A stretch of DNA of 64,000 nucleotides from Henriciella sp. (GCF_029936995.1 NZ_JAPYRE010000002.1:124001-188000); one strand, 5' to 3'; positions 34,364 to 44,791 are shown, counted from the stretch's first letter. A program made the numbers and translations. Notes: generated from the letters alone by a model not told the origin.

Positions 34364-35665
34364 TTATCCGAATTCTGGATAGGCCTCGAGACCGACCTCG
34401 GTCTTGTCCATCCCTGCGAGCTCTTCCTCATCGCTCGGACGCACACCCATGGTGACCTTGAGGATCATCCAGATGATGGCGGAAGCGATCGAGACGAACA
34501 CACCCGTTGCGATGACGCCGACAAGCTGGCCGAAGAAGCTTGCATCGCCATTCGACAGCGGAACGATCATCGTACCCCAGATGCCGCAGACGAGGTGCGC
34601 CGGAATGGCACCGACAACATCGTCAATCTTGAGCTTGTCGAGCAGCGGAACCGTAACCACGACGAGGATGCCACCGATCGCACCGATCAGGACCGACAGG
34701 CCCATGGACGGGGCCAGCGGCTCGGCCGTGATCGAGACAAGCCCGCCAATCGCGCCGTTGAAGGCCATCGTGGCGTCGACCTTGCCCTTGTAGAGCACGG
34801 CGGTGAGGATCATCGCGGCCAGCACACCGCCACAGGCGGCCATGTTGGTGTTGGCGAAGATCTGCGCGACGGCATTGATGTCGTCGAACGTGCCTGCGGC
34901 CAGTTGCGAGGCGCCGTTGAAGCCGAACCAGCCGAACCACAGGATGAACGTCCCGAGTGCGGCCAGCGGAATGTTGGAGCCCGGCATCGGATGAACCTGT
35001 CCGCCAACAAACTTGCCCGCCCGTGGCCCGATGATGATCGCACCGACGAGAGCAGCCCAGCCACCCGTTGAGTGAACCAGCGTCGAGCCGGCAAAGTCGG
35101 AGAAGCCGAAATGCGTATCCAGCGCACCGCCGCCCCATTCCCAGGAGGCCACGATCGGATAGATGAAGGCCGTCAGCACGGCGGTGAAGATCAGGAACGG
35201 CCAGAGCTTCACGCGCTCGGCCACTGTGCCGGAGACGATTGAGGCCGCGGTTGCCACGAACACCATCTGGAAGAACCAGTCGGACGCACTTGCATAGCCT
35301 GTGTCCAGGCTGTCAGACGGTGACCAGATGAAGGCCGGGATGCCGAACCAGCCCGACAGGAAGGTCGAGCCCGGATAGGCCATGTTGTATCCGACCAGCC
35401 AGAACATGAGGCCCGCGACAGAGAACAGCGCCACGTTCTTCATGGACTGCATCGCCGCATTTTTCTTCCGGACGAGCCCGGCTTCCAGCATACAGAAGCC
35501 GGCCGCCATGAACATGACGATCAGGCCGCCGATCAGGAACAGATAGCTATTGTCCACATATGCGCTGACTTGTGAGGCGTCCTGCGCGGACGCGCCCAGT
35601 GCCCCTAAGGCTGCGAGCGGCGCTAACGCCAGTCCCCGCATCGTGCCTCTAACCAAACTACTCAT
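34364..35665 (-). CDS. amt: Ammonium transporter
   Basis: Amt is a trimeric inner-membrane channel for ammonium. The start at ATG 35665 (433 residues) has GGGAGAAGGG upstream; a longer frame to 35746 is not needed. A signal-like segment precedes 11-12 helices with AGFCMLEAGLVRKKNAAMQSMKNVALF, TLVHSTGGWAALVGAIIIGPR, the conserved His residues of the conduction pore, and the late HLVCGIWGT segment. The glnK-type PII gene that usually lies beside amt is not seen in the window. A sigma54-like motif was not found. Confidence 0.92.
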   Translation of the reverse strand: MSSLVRGTMRGLALAPLAALGALGASAQDASQVSAYVDNSYLFLIGGLIVMFMAAGFCMLEAGLVRKKNAAMQSMKNVALFSVAGLMFWLVGYNMAYPGSTFLSGWFGIPAFIWSPSDSLDTGYASASDWFFQMVFVATAASIVSGTVAERVKLWPFLIFTAVLTAFIYPIVASWEWGGGALDTHFGFSDFAGSTLVHSTGGWAALVGAIIIGPRAGKFVGGQVHPMPGSNIPLAALGTFILWFGWFGFNGASQLAAGTFDDINAVAQIFANTNMAACGGVLAAMILTAVLYKGKVDATMAFNGAIGGLVSITAEPLAPSMGLSVLIGAIGGILVVVTVPLLDKLKIDDVVGAIPAHLVCGIWGTMIVPLSNGDASFFGQLVGVIATGVFVSIASAIIWMILKVTMGVRPSDEEELAGMDKTEVGLEAYPEFG

Positions 35666-35853
35666 GCCCTTCTCCCAATTGGTTGGTATGACGGACATAG
35701 CTAAGCGGACCTGCACAGGGAGCATCCAGACTCTTCCCCCGCACACGAAACTGTCTCAGCCGTAATGATCAAAAAACGTGCAGCCTGCGACCCAAACGCC
35801 CGTTTTGGCGTCAATGCTGGACCGGATTCATTCCCGCGCCTAAAACGCCAGAC

Positions 35854-37083
35854 ATGAGCAAGACCTCGAGCGAAATCGTCATTATCGGTGCTGGCCCGAC
35901 CGGGGCCGCCCTGGCACTGGCGCTCGCACAGGCCGGGTTCGAGACCACCCTCGTCGATGCCCGCGACCCGAAAGCCGAACCCCCGCGCGACATGCGCAAT
36001 TTCGCCGTGGTGACAGGCAGCTGGCGCCTGCTCGACGCCATCGGCATCGCTGCGCCTCTCGATGGCCGGACACAGCCGCTGCACGGGCTTGAAGCCGTTG
36101 ATGGCGGCACGCACTGGTTTGGCGCACCGGGCATCCTGTTTGCCGATGAAGACCTGCCTGAACGCGCGGAAGGCGAAACCCTCGGCCACATGATTGAAGC
36201 GCCTGAATTACAGGCAGCCCTCGATAGCGCCATGCAGGCCGAGACGGGCCTGACCCTGCTCGCCCCGGAGAAATTTGCCGGCTATCAGGCCCACGCCGGC
36301 GGCGTCACGGTAGAACTGGAAAGCGGGAAGACGCTGGAAACGCGGCTTCTGATTGGCGCGGACGGCGTCAGATCCCCCGTACGGCATACCGCCGGCATTC
36401 CCACAGAGGGGCGCGACTATGGAAAATCGGTCTTCGCCGCCAATGTCGCCCTGTCACGCCCGCATGAAGGTATCGCCCGCCAGCTTTTCACACCACAGGG
36501 TCCGTTCGCGACCCTGCCCCTGCGCGGCGACCGGGCCAATCTCGCCTGGTATATGAAGCGCGGCGCCGCCGAGGCGCTGGCGAAACTTGCCCCTGAAGAG
36601 GTGGAAGCAGAACTCAATCACCATTTTGCTGACTTTGCCGGTGAGATGAAAATTGACGGGCCGATGGGCTCCTATCCGCTCATCCTTCAGGTCGCCGAAA
36701 CCATGGTCTCGCGCCGCGTGGCGCTCGTCGGGGATGCCGTGCGCCGCGTCAATCCCCTGGCCGGGCAAGGGCTCAACCAGGGCTTCCGCGATGTTGCCGC
36801 CCTTTATGACGCCATCATCGAGGCAGACCGTACAGGGCTCGACATCGGATCTGTGCAGACCCTGGAAACCTATCAGGCTTCGCGCCGCTTCTCCGCCAAC
36901 TCCGCCGCGCTGACGCTTGATGCCATCGACCGGCTGTTTTCAAATGACAGTCTGCTTACAAAGCCGCTACGCAGTCTGGGGCTTGTCGCTGCCGACCGGA
37001 TCGCCCCGGTCCGCAAGCGTCTGGCAGGGATTGCAAGCGCCTCATCGGATGGCCTGCCCAGCCTGATGCAACCACGCGGCTGA
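35854..37083 (+). CDS. UbiH/UbiF/VisC-family FAD-dependent hydroxylase
   Basis: This 409-residue flavoprotein likely hydroxylates a ring position in ubiquinone synthesis. It has the FAD-binding IIGAGPTGAALALALAQAGF, the DG motif LLIGADGVRSPVR, and the GD motif LVGDAVRRVNPLAGQGLNQGFRD. Which Ubi step it performs (C5, C6 or C1) cannot be said from the sequence. It lies divergently from amt across a 188-bp gap. Confidence 0.85.
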   Translation: MSKTSSEIVIIGAGPTGAALALALAQAGFETTLVDARDPKAEPPRDMRNFAVVTGSWRLLDAIGIAAPLDGRTQPLHGLEAVDGGTHWFGAPGILFADEDLPERAEGETLGHMIEAPELQAALDSAMQAETGLTLLAPEKFAGYQAHAGGVTVELESGKTLETRLLIGADGVRSPVRHTAGIPTEGRDYGKSVFAANVALSRPHEGIARQLFTPQGPFATLPLRGDRANLAWYMKRGAAEALAKLAPEEVEAELNHHFADFAGEMKIDGPMGSYPLILQVAETMVSRRVALVGDAVRRVNPLAGQGLNQGFRDVAALYDAIIEADRTGLDIGSVQTLETYQASRRFSANSAALTLDAIDRLFSNDSLLTKPLRSLGLVAADRIAPVRKRLAGIASASSDGLPSLMQPRG

Positions 37084-37395
37084 TCAGCCTGCCGCCCCTT
37101 CGCCCAGCTCGCGCAGCAATTTCCAGGTATAAAGCCCGCTGGAATGGCCGTCCGAGAAGTAAATCCGTACAGCATACCGTCCTACCGGGTCGGCTTTCTC
37201 GACGCTGATATCATCCGGCACAGGCGGCTGCGGCGGGCGTGGCCCAGCCCCGTGCCCGCGGACTTCAGCCGACGGGCTTTCCTCGCGCAGGCGCTTATAG
37301 GGTATGTCGAAGCTCGTCTCGTCTTCGAAGCTCACACGCAACACGCCCGCGGCGCGGCGAAAGCGTAACTCTGTCGGCCAGGGCATCACGGTCAT
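37084..37395 (-). CDS. DUF971 family protein
   Basis: This 103-residue protein matches the DUF971 (gamma-butyrobetaine hydroxylase-like N-terminal) pattern: [44 protein letters not shown] and [24 protein letters not shown]. The function is not established. It is the last gene of a block with the Trm112-like and LON-domain genes, with a 4-bp overlap to the gene before it. Confidence 0.82.
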   Translation of the reverse strand: MTVMPWPTELRFRRAAGVLRVSFEDETSFDIPYKRLREESPSAEVRGHGAGPRPPQPPVPDDISVEKADPVGRYAVRIYFSDGHSSGLYTWKLLRELGEGAAG

Positions 37396-37613
37396 TCCGG
37401 GCTGTCTCCGTCGATCGGACGCGCTTCGCTTTCCAGCATGATCGGCAAGCCGTCGCGGATCGGATAGGCCAGCCGTGCCTTCTGCGAAACAAGCTCCTGG
37501 CGGGCGCGGTCATATTTCAGCGGTGTGCGTGTCACCGGGCAGATCAGCAGCTCAAGCAGCCGCGGATCCGTCTTCGGCCTAACTTCGCCAGGGGTGTCGT
37601 GTATGTCTGTCAT
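37392..37613 (-). CDS. Trm112-family (YcaR/UPF0434) small protein
   Basis: This 73-residue protein has the Trm112-like core [45 protein letters not shown]. Family members partner with methyltransferases. It overlaps both the upstream LON-domain gene and the downstream DUF971 gene by four bases, so the three form one translational unit. Confidence 0.88.
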   Translation of the reverse strand: MTDIHDTPGEVRPKTDPRLLELLICPVTRTPLKYDRARQELVSQKARLAYPIRDGLPIMLESEARPIDGDSPE

Positions 37614-38260
37614 TGCAGCGTGGAGGAATCGTCGCCGGATATGTCCATGTCAAGCAGCGCGATGAGCGTATCGCAACGGGCGCGGAGATCGGGCGCTTCC
37701 AGCAGGGCCTGTTTTTCCATGGAGGAGAAAGGACATCCCGCCGACAGGGCGTTCACCAGTGTTTCCATTGGCGCGGTTTCAAGCGCATCCCAGTCCACTT
37801 CCATCTGGTTGTGGGCGACATACTTCTTGAGCGCATCCGCCAGATGGTTCCGCTCTGGCAAGCCATGTGTCTCGGGCTCTTCCAGATCATCTGCAAATCC
37901 GTTCCAGTCCGGCTGGACCTGCCGGTAAGGCGTCGCAACATCGAGCTCTTCATCCAGCGCGAAACGGCAGATGCCGGTCAGGTTGATGAGATAGCGCCCA
38001 TCCTCGGTTTCAGAATAGGAAGTGACGCGCCCGGCACAGCCGACACGAGCCAGGTGCGGCGCCTGCTTGCTGCCTCCCGTTGTCTGGATCATGCCGATGA
38101 CCCGGTTCCCGGCCATCGCATCATCAATCATGTTGAGATAGCGCGGCTCAAAGATGTTCAGCGGCAGGGACCAGCGCGGAAACAGGACCGCTCCCGCAAG
38201 CGGAAAAACGGCCATCGCGTCCGGAAGATCGGATACTTTCCTGTAGCCATGTCTGGTCAT
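37610..38260 (-). CDS. LON-protease N-terminal (substrate-binding) domain protein
   Basis: This 216-residue protein is a stand-alone Lon N-terminal domain, as in [43 protein letters not shown]. There is no ATPase or protease domain, so it likely binds peptides or partner proteins. It lies between the thioredoxin-like gene and the Trm112-like gene. Confidence 0.87.
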   Translation of the reverse strand: MTRHGYRKVSDLPDAMAVFPLAGAVLFPRWSLPLNIFEPRYLNMIDDAMAGNRVIGMIQTTGGSKQAPHLARVGCAGRVTSYSETEDGRYLINLTGICRFALDEELDVATPYRQVQPDWNGFADDLEEPETHGLPERNHLADALKKYVAHNQMEVDWDALETAPMETLVNALSAGCPFSSMEKQALLEAPDLRARCDTLIALLDMDISGDDSSTLQ

Positions 38261-38323
38261 CGGATTACGGCTCCTGTCCGCCCTTCTATCCTACATGGCA
38301 CTCAGCCGCGCCTTGTCGAGGGG

Positions 38324-39238
38324 TCAGGCGAACATGAGTGAGGAAAGGCGGCGCCGGCCCTCGATCGTGGCCGGGTCCTTTTCGCCCGCGGCCTCGAAGA
38401 GTTCGAGCAGCTTTGCCTTCGCCTTGCCGTCTTCCCAGCCGAGGTCATCGGAGAGGATTTTCAGCAGGTGGTCAGCAGCACCCTTGTTGTCGCCGCGCGC
38501 CATCAGTGCCTCGGCCAGCTCAAAGCGTTGCGCGTGATTACCGGGATCGTTCGAGACCCGGTCATTCAGCGCTGCAAGCTCATCATCGGCCGGAGCATCC
38601 GCCATCAGATCAATCGCCTTGCGGACACGTTCAATGGCGGGGTCTGACTGCTTGTCCGGCCCGGCCATGTCGAGAATCTGGGACGCCTTTTCCGAGTCTC
38701 CATTCGACACATAACACCGCGCCAGCCCGGCAATCGCCTCGATATTCTCCGGATCGGCCTCGACGACAGCGCCATAAAGCTGTGCGGCCTGCGCGATGTC
38801 TCCTGCCTTGAACAGGTCGCCCGCTCTCTCGACAGCTTCCTGGATCTGCTGGCCCTGATCGGTGCCGCTAAGGAGCTTCGATATGAACTCCCTGATCTGG
38901 CCTTCCGGCAGCGCACCCTGGAAAGCATCGGCCGGGCGGCCCTTGTCAAAGGCGAAAACGGCCGGGATGGAGCGCACGCCAAGCTGGCCGGCGATCCCGG
39001 GATTCTCGTCGATGTTGATCTTGACCAGCTTGACCTTGCCCTGCTGCTCGTTGACGACCTTTTCCAGCAGTGGCCCGAGGGACTTGCACGGCCCGCACCA
39101 CGGTGCCCAGAAATCAACAAGAACGGGCTGCTGGTTGGAGGCCTCCACAACGTCCGCCATGAAGGTCTGGTCGGTACTGTCCTTGATATTGTCGCCGCCA
39201 CCGGGGCCACCGGGCGTGCCGAGGGTAATATCGCTCAT
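38324..39238 (-). CDS. Thioredoxin-like TPR co-chaperone (YbbN type)
   Basis: This 304-residue protein starts at ATG 39238. The N-terminal thioredoxin domain has the active-site WAPWCGPCKSLGPLLEKV (C48 and C51), and the C-terminal half is TPR-like helices (QIQEAVERAGDLFKAGDIAQAAQLYGAVVEADPENIEAIAGLA). It resembles YbbN, a co-chaperone of GroEL/DnaK. It is first in the block with the LON-domain, Trm112-like and DUF971 genes. Confidence 0.85.
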   Translation of the reverse strand: MSDITLGTPGGPGGGDNIKDSTDQTFMADVVEASNQQPVLVDFWAPWCGPCKSLGPLLEKVVNEQQGKVKLVKINIDENPGIAGQLGVRSIPAVFAFDKGRPADAFQGALPEGQIREFISKLLSGTDQGQQIQEAVERAGDLFKAGDIAQAAQLYGAVVEADPENIEAIAGLARCYVSNGDSEKASQILDMAGPDKQSDPAIERVRKAIDLMADAPADDELAALNDRVSNDPGNHAQRFELAEALMARGDNKGAADHLLKILSDDLGWEDGKAKAKLLELFEAAGEKDPATIEGRRRLSSLMFA

Positions 39239-39326
39239 GTCTTGCGCCTTCTGATTATCTCGCGGCAATCTGGGCATTCCCGCCCTGTCTTACAATCCGT
39301 AACCGCCCGTAGAGTTCACTTGCCGG

Positions 39327-39830
39327 TCACGAAACCAGCGTCGAGAAATCGATCTCTGTGAGCTTGTGGCCGGTCAGCTCCACGAATTTCCGGAAATCCT
39401 CCCGCGAAATGGCCGTGGTGCCAGTATTGATGAGCGGGTGGAAGTTAAGCGTCTCATGCGCCATGAGCGCAGCATCGGCGATGAACCGCACGCGGCCTTC
39501 CGTATCGTTCATCAGCGCAAAGCCTGTCACCGAGCCCGGCGTCACACCGAGGCATTCCTCCATCAGCTCTGCGCTGGCAAATGACAGCCGCCGCGTCCCG
39601 ATCAGCTTGTGCAGCTGGTTGAGCTTCAGCTCGCTCTCGGCATGGGCGGAGATCAGCACAATCGTGCCGTCCTTGTCCTTCATGAACAGGTTCTTGGTGT
39701 GCCCGCCCGGCATCTCGGCCTTCAGCTCACGGCCTTCTTCCACGGTGAAGGTCGCCTCGTGCCAGCGCGTTTCGTGGGCGAGGCCGTGGGTATCGAGAAA
39801 GGCGAAAAGGTCATCAGGGCTTGCAGGCAT
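39327..39830 (-). CDS. Prolyl-tRNA deacylase-type (YbaK/ProXp) editing protein
   Basis: This 167-residue protein is of the YbaK/INS superfamily: HEATFTVEEGRELKAEMPGGHTKNLFMKDKDGTIVLISAHAESELKLNQLHKLIGTRRLSFASAELMEECLGVTPGSVTGFAL. It hydrolyses mischarged tRNA, most likely Ala-tRNA(Pro). It has no signal peptide. The DUF6065 gene is divergent from it. Confidence 0.87.
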   Translation of the reverse strand: MPASPDDLFAFLDTHGLAHETRWHEATFTVEEGRELKAEMPGGHTKNLFMKDKDGTIVLISAHAESELKLNQLHKLIGTRRLSFASAELMEECLGVTPGSVTGFALMNDTEGRVRFIADAALMAHETLNFHPLINTGTTAISREDFRKFVELTGHKLTEIDFSTLVS

Positions 39831-39881
39831 GGCGCTCTTTCAGGCAATCAGAGGCCAACCGTCAAGCAGGGACCGAGAGAA

Positions 39882-40619
39882 ATGCAGCTTGAATGCTACA
39901 AGATCTACAACACCGCCCCCGAGATCGTGCCGGGCCGCTCGCAACGTGAATGGATGGACGCCTTCCCGGACCGCCACCCCTATCGCTGCCTGCCGCTGAC
40001 CATGGCCAACTCCACCGGCTGGGAAATCCTCTGCCCGATGGACGTGAAGATTATCTGGGACGGCGGGCCGATGGAGCACAATGTGAAGCTCTTCACCCGC
40101 AAGGAAACCCAGGCCGCCCTGCCCTCCTTCGCCGACAGCCATTTCCGGCGCGGCATCGTCACCTTCCACACTGGCCACCTGTTCCGCACGCCACCCGGCT
40201 GGGGCGTCTGGACGTCCGGCCCGCCGAACTATTTCAAGGACGGGATCGCCCCGCTCACCGGCCTCGTCGAGACAGACTGGCTGCCCTTCCCCTTCACCAT
40301 GAACTGGCAGATGACCCGGCCCGGCGAGGTCGTCTTTAAGAAGGGCGAGCCCTTCTGCTTCGTCATGCCGTTCGAGCATGGCAAGACCGAGGAGATCCAG
40401 CCGGAACGCAAGCTGCTCTCGACCAATCCCGAGCTCGAGCATGATTACCGCGCCTGGCACGAAAGCCGCGGCAGCTTCAACGAGAAGCTCAAGGCGATGG
40501 ACTCAGAGACCGTGAAAGCCGGCTGGCAGCGCCACTACATGAAAGGCCAGAAGGTCACGGGCGACAAGGCCGACGCCCACCAGACCAAGCGCCGCCTCAA
40601 GCCCCCGAAGGATGTGTGA
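39882..40619 (+). CDS. DUF6065 family protein
   Basis: This 245-residue protein starts at ATG 39882, with GGGACCGAGAG upstream. It resembles the DUF6065 family (MQLECYKIYNTAPEIVPG and NSTGWEILCPMDVKIIWDG), of unknown function. It is soluble, Trp/Phe-rich, and has no signal peptide. It stands alone between the editing-protein gene and tRNA-Gly. Confidence 0.7.
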   Translation: MQLECYKIYNTAPEIVPGRSQREWMDAFPDRHPYRCLPLTMANSTGWEILCPMDVKIIWDGGPMEHNVKLFTRKETQAALPSFADSHFRRGIVTFHTGHLFRTPPGWGVWTSGPPNYFKDGIAPLTGLVETDWLPFPFTMNWQMTRPGEVVFKKGEPFCFVMPFEHGKTEEIQPERKLLSTNPELEHDYRAWHESRGSFNEKLKAMDSETVKAGWQRHYMKGQKVTGDKADAHQTKRRLKPPKDV

Positions 40620-40728
40620 AGCCGAATTACACCTCCCCGGTGCGAAACCCCCTTGCAAGCGCCTTCGTTTTGCGCTTAAAGCCGCGGTCTCGCCGGAGGG
40701 CATTTGCTCACCGGGTACCCCATCGGAT

Positions 40729-40803
40729 GCGGGCGTAGCTCAGGGGTAGAGCACAACCTTGCCAAGGTTGGGGTCGTGAGTTCGAATCTCATCGCCCGCT
40801 CCA
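40729..40803 (+). tRNA. tRNA-Gly (anticodon GCC)
   Basis: The gene starts GCGGGCG and ends CGCCCGC-T-CCA, with a full 7-bp acceptor stem and encoded CCA. The anticodon stem CAACC/GGTTG holds loop TTGCCAA (anticodon GCC). The T-loop is TTCGAAT. Confidence 0.95.
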
Positions 40804-40850
40804 GTTTTTCATGATTTTACAGGCACGCCTGCTCTTGTCGGCCTGCATGA

Positions 40851-41717
40851 CTAGTCCCCGCTTTTGCTGGGGCCCGATTTCATGAACGCTTCAAAGCTGT
40901 CGGCGAAGTCCGGGTGCCACCTGGAAAGCGCCGGGCGGTTCTGGATCATATCATCCGCCGTCCACTGAACCCGTTTTTCATCCATCTCCCGGTTCGTCTC
41001 ATTATCAGGGCAAAGGATGTAGAAATCGCCGCGCGCCAGTGCCTCCAGCATGTAATCAACCGTCTCCTCGGCCGTCGCCGCACCGGGCGGCTTCTGCGCA
41101 ATGAAGCTCTGTATCATACCTGTATAGACAAAACCCGGCACCAGCAGATGCGCGCTCAGGCGGCAGGAGTCCAGATTGCGGAAACTGTGTGCCAGAGCTT
41201 CCGTATAGGCGAGCACCCCGGCTTTTGACATATTATAGGCGATATTGCCCGGCGGGCGCGTGATCCCCTGTTTCGACCCTGTGCAGATCACCGCACCGGC
41301 CTCACCGTGGGCAAGCATGGACGGAATGAACGCCTGACAGCCATGAACAACCCCCCAGAGATTTATGCCGATCAGGGTTTTCATCTCGTCGGTCTTTTCC
41401 CACGGCAAGGCGCCCCTGTTGACGACACCCGCATTGTTCATCAGGCAGTGAACGTGGCCAAACCGCTCATGTGTTTTGTCACGAAGGCGCTCAAGCTCCT
41501 CTGGCTCCGCCACGTCGCAAGTGACCGCGAACAGGCGCTCCCCGGCATTCTTATCGGCTGAAAGGTGACCCATTGCATCGCTCAGCGCCGCATCGTCGCG
41601 GTCGGCTATGACGACGTTCATTCCCGCCGCAAGATACCGCTTCGCTGCGGCTAACCCTATTCCGCTCGCGCCACCTGTGATGACGGCGGTCTTGCCCGCA
41701 TTCATCCATGCTGTCAT
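40851..41717 (-). CDS. Short-chain dehydrogenase/reductase
   Basis: This 288-residue SDR has the cofactor motif TGGASGIGLAAAKRY, the NNAGVV segment and the YNMSKAGV catalytic Tyr/Lys (YxxxK, AYNMSKAG). The preference between NAD and NADP is suggested by IADRDD after strand 2 (Asp: NAD). The substrate is unknown. It stands alone on the minus strand. Confidence 0.86.
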   Translation of the reverse strand: MTAWMNAGKTAVITGGASGIGLAAAKRYLAAGMNVVIADRDDAALSDAMGHLSADKNAGERLFAVTCDVAEPEELERLRDKTHERFGHVHCLMNNAGVVNRGALPWEKTDEMKTLIGINLWGVVHGCQAFIPSMLAHGEAGAVICTGSKQGITRPPGNIAYNMSKAGVLAYTEALAHSFRNLDSCRLSAHLLVPGFVYTGMIQSFIAQKPPGAATAEETVDYMLEALARGDFYILCPDNETNREMDEKRVQWTADDMIQNRPALSRWHPDFADSFEAFMKSGPSKSGD

Positions 41718-41859
41718 GTCTTCGCTCCGCTCAAACTGGGAAATATCCTACCGAGCCTTTGTTGTGGGCTGCAATCGCTAGTTTCCTGGCAGTTGCCGGA
41801 ACACTGCCTGTCTTGCGTCCTTATAGATGGCGACACATCTATTCAGGCAAGGAGACGTG

Positions 41860-42561
41860 ATGAACGAGCCCGTCATATACGCCATCGGCGACGTCCACGG
41901 CGAGGCGGACATGCTGCACAAGCTGCATGCGCGGCTGTTTGCCCATCACGAAGCTCATTCGGATGGCTGCCAGATGCTGCTTGTCCATCTCGGCGACTAT
42001 GTCGATCGCGGGCCGGACAGCTGCGGCGTGATCGAGACGGTCATGCGCCTTGAAACACGTGAGGATATCCGGGTCGTGAATCTGCGCGGCAATCATGAGC
42101 AGATGATGATCGACGCCTATGACGACCCTGACCGCTTCCGTCTCCAATGGCTGATGAATGGCGGGGATGCGACGCTTGAAAGCTATGCGAAACGCGGGCT
42201 GGAAGAGCCCTCGGCAGAACACATCGCTTGGCTCAATGCCCTGCCAGGGCTGCACCTTGAGGAAGACCGCCGCATGGCCTTCGTCCATGCCGGGCTCGAC
42301 CCGAACCTTTTCCCCTATTGCAGCAACGAAATCCGGCTCTGGACACGCGCGAGACGCTTCTTCGATACCCGCCAGTGGGAAGGAAGCTCACTTGAAGGCT
42401 GGTCGGTTGTGCATGGCCACACCCCGACACATGATTTCCAGCCCGAAACCGATGGCAGACCGCCTCAGCGCTTCAACCTCGATACAGGCGCGGTCTATGG
42501 CGGCAGGCTGACCGCTGCCATCTTTGCCCCCGGCACTGCCGTCGAATTCCTCTCGGTGTGA
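41860..42561 (+). CDS. Serine/threonine-type metallophosphatase
   Basis: This 233-residue protein starts at ATG 41860 with AAGGAG upstream. It has the PPP-family motifs YAIGDVHGEADML (GDxHG), VHLGDYVDRGPDS (GDxVDRG) and NLRGNHEQMM (GNHE), and a late WSVVHGHTPTHDF. It may dephosphorylate proteins or small molecules. It precedes the ruvC gene. Confidence 0.88.
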   Translation: MNEPVIYAIGDVHGEADMLHKLHARLFAHHEAHSDGCQMLLVHLGDYVDRGPDSCGVIETVMRLETREDIRVVNLRGNHEQMMIDAYDDPDRFRLQWLMNGGDATLESYAKRGLEEPSAEHIAWLNALPGLHLEEDRRMAFVHAGLDPNLFPYCSNEIRLWTRARRFFDTRQWEGSSLEGWSVVHGHTPTHDFQPETDGRPPQRFNLDTGAVYGGRLTAAIFAPGTAVEFLSV

Positions 42562-42636
42562 TCCTCACCCCTTGCCAATGGGAACAAATGCGGAAAATTT
42601 GTCTGGTGTTAACGACAACCGGGTTTGTTTTCGCGC

Positions 42637-43137
42637 ATGTCAGACGCCATCAGAATTCTCGGCATCGACCCGGGCCTGCGCCACACCGGCTGGGGCGTGA
42701 TCGAGCAGGCCGGCTCCCGGCTTACGCATATCGCCAATGGCGTCATCCGCATCGACCCGGCCCTCTCCCTGTCGGCCCGGCTCGGTGGAATCCATAGCGA
42801 GATCACAGCCCTCTGCGCGGAATACCGCCCGCACGCCGCCGGGATCGAGGAAACCCTCGTCAATGCCAACCCCCGCTCCGCGCTGAAACTCGGACAGGCC
42901 CGCGGCGCGGCCATGGCCGCCTTGCACGGCGCCGGGCTTGTTGCCCACGAGTATTCCCCGCGAACGATAAAGCTCGCCGTCGTCGGCACAGGCGGGGCCG
43001 ACAAGGCGCAGGTTGCCTTCATGGTCGCCCGGCTTCTGCCACAGGCGGGCAAGCTGGCCTCGGATGCTGCTGACGCGCTGGCCTGCGCCATCTGCACGGC
43101 CCATCATGTCACCACGAAGACCAGAGGTGCGGCATGA
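42637..43137 (+). CDS. ruvC: Holliday junction resolvase RuvC
   Basis: RuvC cuts Holliday junctions after branch migration by RuvAB. The 166-residue protein starts at ATG 42637 (MSDAIRILGIDPGLRHTGWG). Its acidic catalytic residues lie in GIDPG, AGIEETLVN and SDAADALACA. The stop overlaps ruvA by four bases (ATGA), giving the ruvC-ruvA-ruvB operon. Confidence 0.95.
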   Translation: MSDAIRILGIDPGLRHTGWGVIEQAGSRLTHIANGVIRIDPALSLSARLGGIHSEITALCAEYRPHAAGIEETLVNANPRSALKLGQARGAAMAALHGAGLVAHEYSPRTIKLAVVGTGGADKAQVAFMVARLLPQAGKLASDAADALACAICTAHHVTTKTRGAA

Positions 43138-43757
43138 TTATCGGACGTCTGCGCGGCGAGATCGCCACGGTCGGCACAGACAGTGTTATGATCGACGTGA
43201 ATGGCGTTGGGTATGTCGCCCTGGCGGGCGGGCGTCTGCTTGGCAAACTCCAGCCCGGCAAGGAGGCCGAGCTGCACATAGAGACGCGCGTCACCGAAAA
43301 CTCCATCACGCTGTTTGCCTTCGAGAGCGACGAGGCGCGCGCCTGGTTTGTCCGCCTTCAGGATGTCCCCGGCGTGGCGGGCAAGTCCGCCATGGCCATC
43401 ATGGATGCGCTCTCGCCCGCAGAGCTGATGGACGCACTGGCGCTGGGTGACGCCGCCGCGATCACACGCGCCAAGGGCGTCGGCAAGAAATTCGCCGAAC
43501 GCATTATCGGCGAGCTGTCCGGCAAACCCCCGCCCATGGGCCGGTTCGGGGCGCTGCGGGCACATGCAGGCGACGTCGCCATTAACCCTGACACCGCCCC
43601 TGCCAGCGGGGCCCGCACCGAGGCGATCTCCGCCCTCGTTAACCTTGGCTATACCCAGTCCGACGCCGCACGCGCCGTCGCGACCGCCATTCGCAACATC
43701 CCTGACGCCGACACCAACGCCCTCATCCGCGCCAGCCTCAAGGAGCTTGCTTCGTGA
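43134..43757 (+). CDS. ruvA: Holliday junction branch-migration protein RuvA
   Basis: RuvA binds the Holliday junction and loads RuvB. The 207-residue protein is of normal length, with the N-terminal OB fold ([29 protein letters not shown]), helix-hairpin-helix segments ([19 protein letters not shown] and [16 protein letters not shown]), and a C-terminal domain ([23 protein letters not shown]). It overlaps ruvB by four bases (GTGA). Confidence 0.95.
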   Translation: MIIGRLRGEIATVGTDSVMIDVNGVGYVALAGGRLLGKLQPGKEAELHIETRVTENSITLFAFESDEARAWFVRLQDVPGVAGKSAMAIMDALSPAELMDALALGDAAAITRAKGVGKKFAERIIGELSGKPPPMGRFGALRAHAGDVAINPDTAPASGARTEAISALVNLGYTQSDAARAVATAIRNIPDADTNALIRASLKELAS

Positions 43758-44785
43758 GCCGTGAAGGCAGCCTCACCGACCCCGAACGCCAGTCCGGCGA
43801 AGCGCTCGACCGGGCGTTGCGCCCGCAGAGCTTTGACGACTATGTCGGCCAGGATGCGCTGAAAGCGAACCTGAAAGTCTATGTCGAGGCGGCCCGCAAG
43901 CGCGGCGAAGCGCTTGACCATATTTTGCTGTTCGGCCCGCCAGGTCTTGGCAAGACCACGCTCGCCCAGATAGTCTCGAAAGAACTCGGCGCAGGCTTTC
44001 GCGCCACCTCCGGCCCGGTCATCGCCAAGGCGGGCGATCTTGCCGCCATTCTCACCAATCTGGAAGAAAACGACGTTCTCTTCATAGACGAGATCCACCG
44101 CCTGCCCCCGGCGGTCGAGGAAATCCTGTATCCGGCCATGGAAGACTATGCCCTCGACATCGTGATCGGCGAAGGCCCTTCGGCCCGCTCGGTCCGGCTC
44201 GATCTCGCGCCGTTCACGCTTGTTGGCGCGACCACACGTGCCGGCTTGCTGGCCAATCCCTTGCGTGACCGGTTCGGCATTCCGTTGCGGCTTGATTTCT
44301 ACGAGCCGAAAGAACTTGCCCGCATCATCATGGCCGCAGGCCGCAAGCTGGGGGCGGACCTCACAGAAGACGGCGCCATAGAGGTCGCCAGCCGGGCGCG
44401 CGGCACCCCGCGCATCGCGCTTCGCCTGCTTCGCCGTGTGCGCGACTTTGCCGAAGCCGAAGGCGCGAAGATCGACAAGGCGGCTGCAAACCGCGCGCTC
44501 TCACGTCTCGAGATTGACGAGGATGGGCTCGACGCGCTCGACCGGCGCTATCTGGCCGCACTGGTGAAGACATATGCGGGCGGGCCTGTCGGCGCCGACA
44601 CGCTGGCAGCCGCGCTTTCCGAAGCCCGCGATGCGGTGGAAGACGTGATCGAGCCCTTCCTCATGCAGAAAGGCTATGTCGCCCGTACGCCGCGCGGCCG
44701 CATCGCCGCCCCGCTCGCCTATGAACGCATGGGCCTGCAAGCGCCGGACATAAAGAGCCAGCCGGGCCTGTTTACCGAGAAGTAG
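43754..44785 (+). CDS. ruvB: Holliday junction branch-migration ATPase RuvB
   Basis: RuvB is the hexameric helicase that drives branch migration. The 343-residue protein has the N-terminal [49 protein letters not shown] with Walker A, Walker B as [11 protein letters not shown], sensor segments [18 protein letters not shown], and the winged-helix C-terminus. It starts with GTG at 43754, coupled to ruvA. Confidence 0.96.
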   Translation: MSREGSLTDPERQSGEALDRALRPQSFDDYVGQDALKANLKVYVEAARKRGEALDHILLFGPPGLGKTTLAQIVSKELGAGFRATSGPVIAKAGDLAAILTNLEENDVLFIDEIHRLPPAVEEILYPAMEDYALDIVIGEGPSARSVRLDLAPFTLVGATTRAGLLANPLRDRFGIPLRLDFYEPKELARIIMAAGRKLGADLTEDGAIEVASRARGTPRIALRLLRRVRDFAEAEGAKIDKAAANRALSRLEIDEDGLDALDRRYLAALVKTYAGGPVGADTLAAALSEARDAVEDVIEPFLMQKGYVARTPRGRIAAPLAYERMGLQAPDIKSQPGLFTEK

Positions 44786-44791
44786 CGCCCC

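Noticed and set aside
35666-35853. A sigma54-type promoter before amt
   Set aside because: I looked for GG-N10-GC spacing on the minus strand and found no convincing match.
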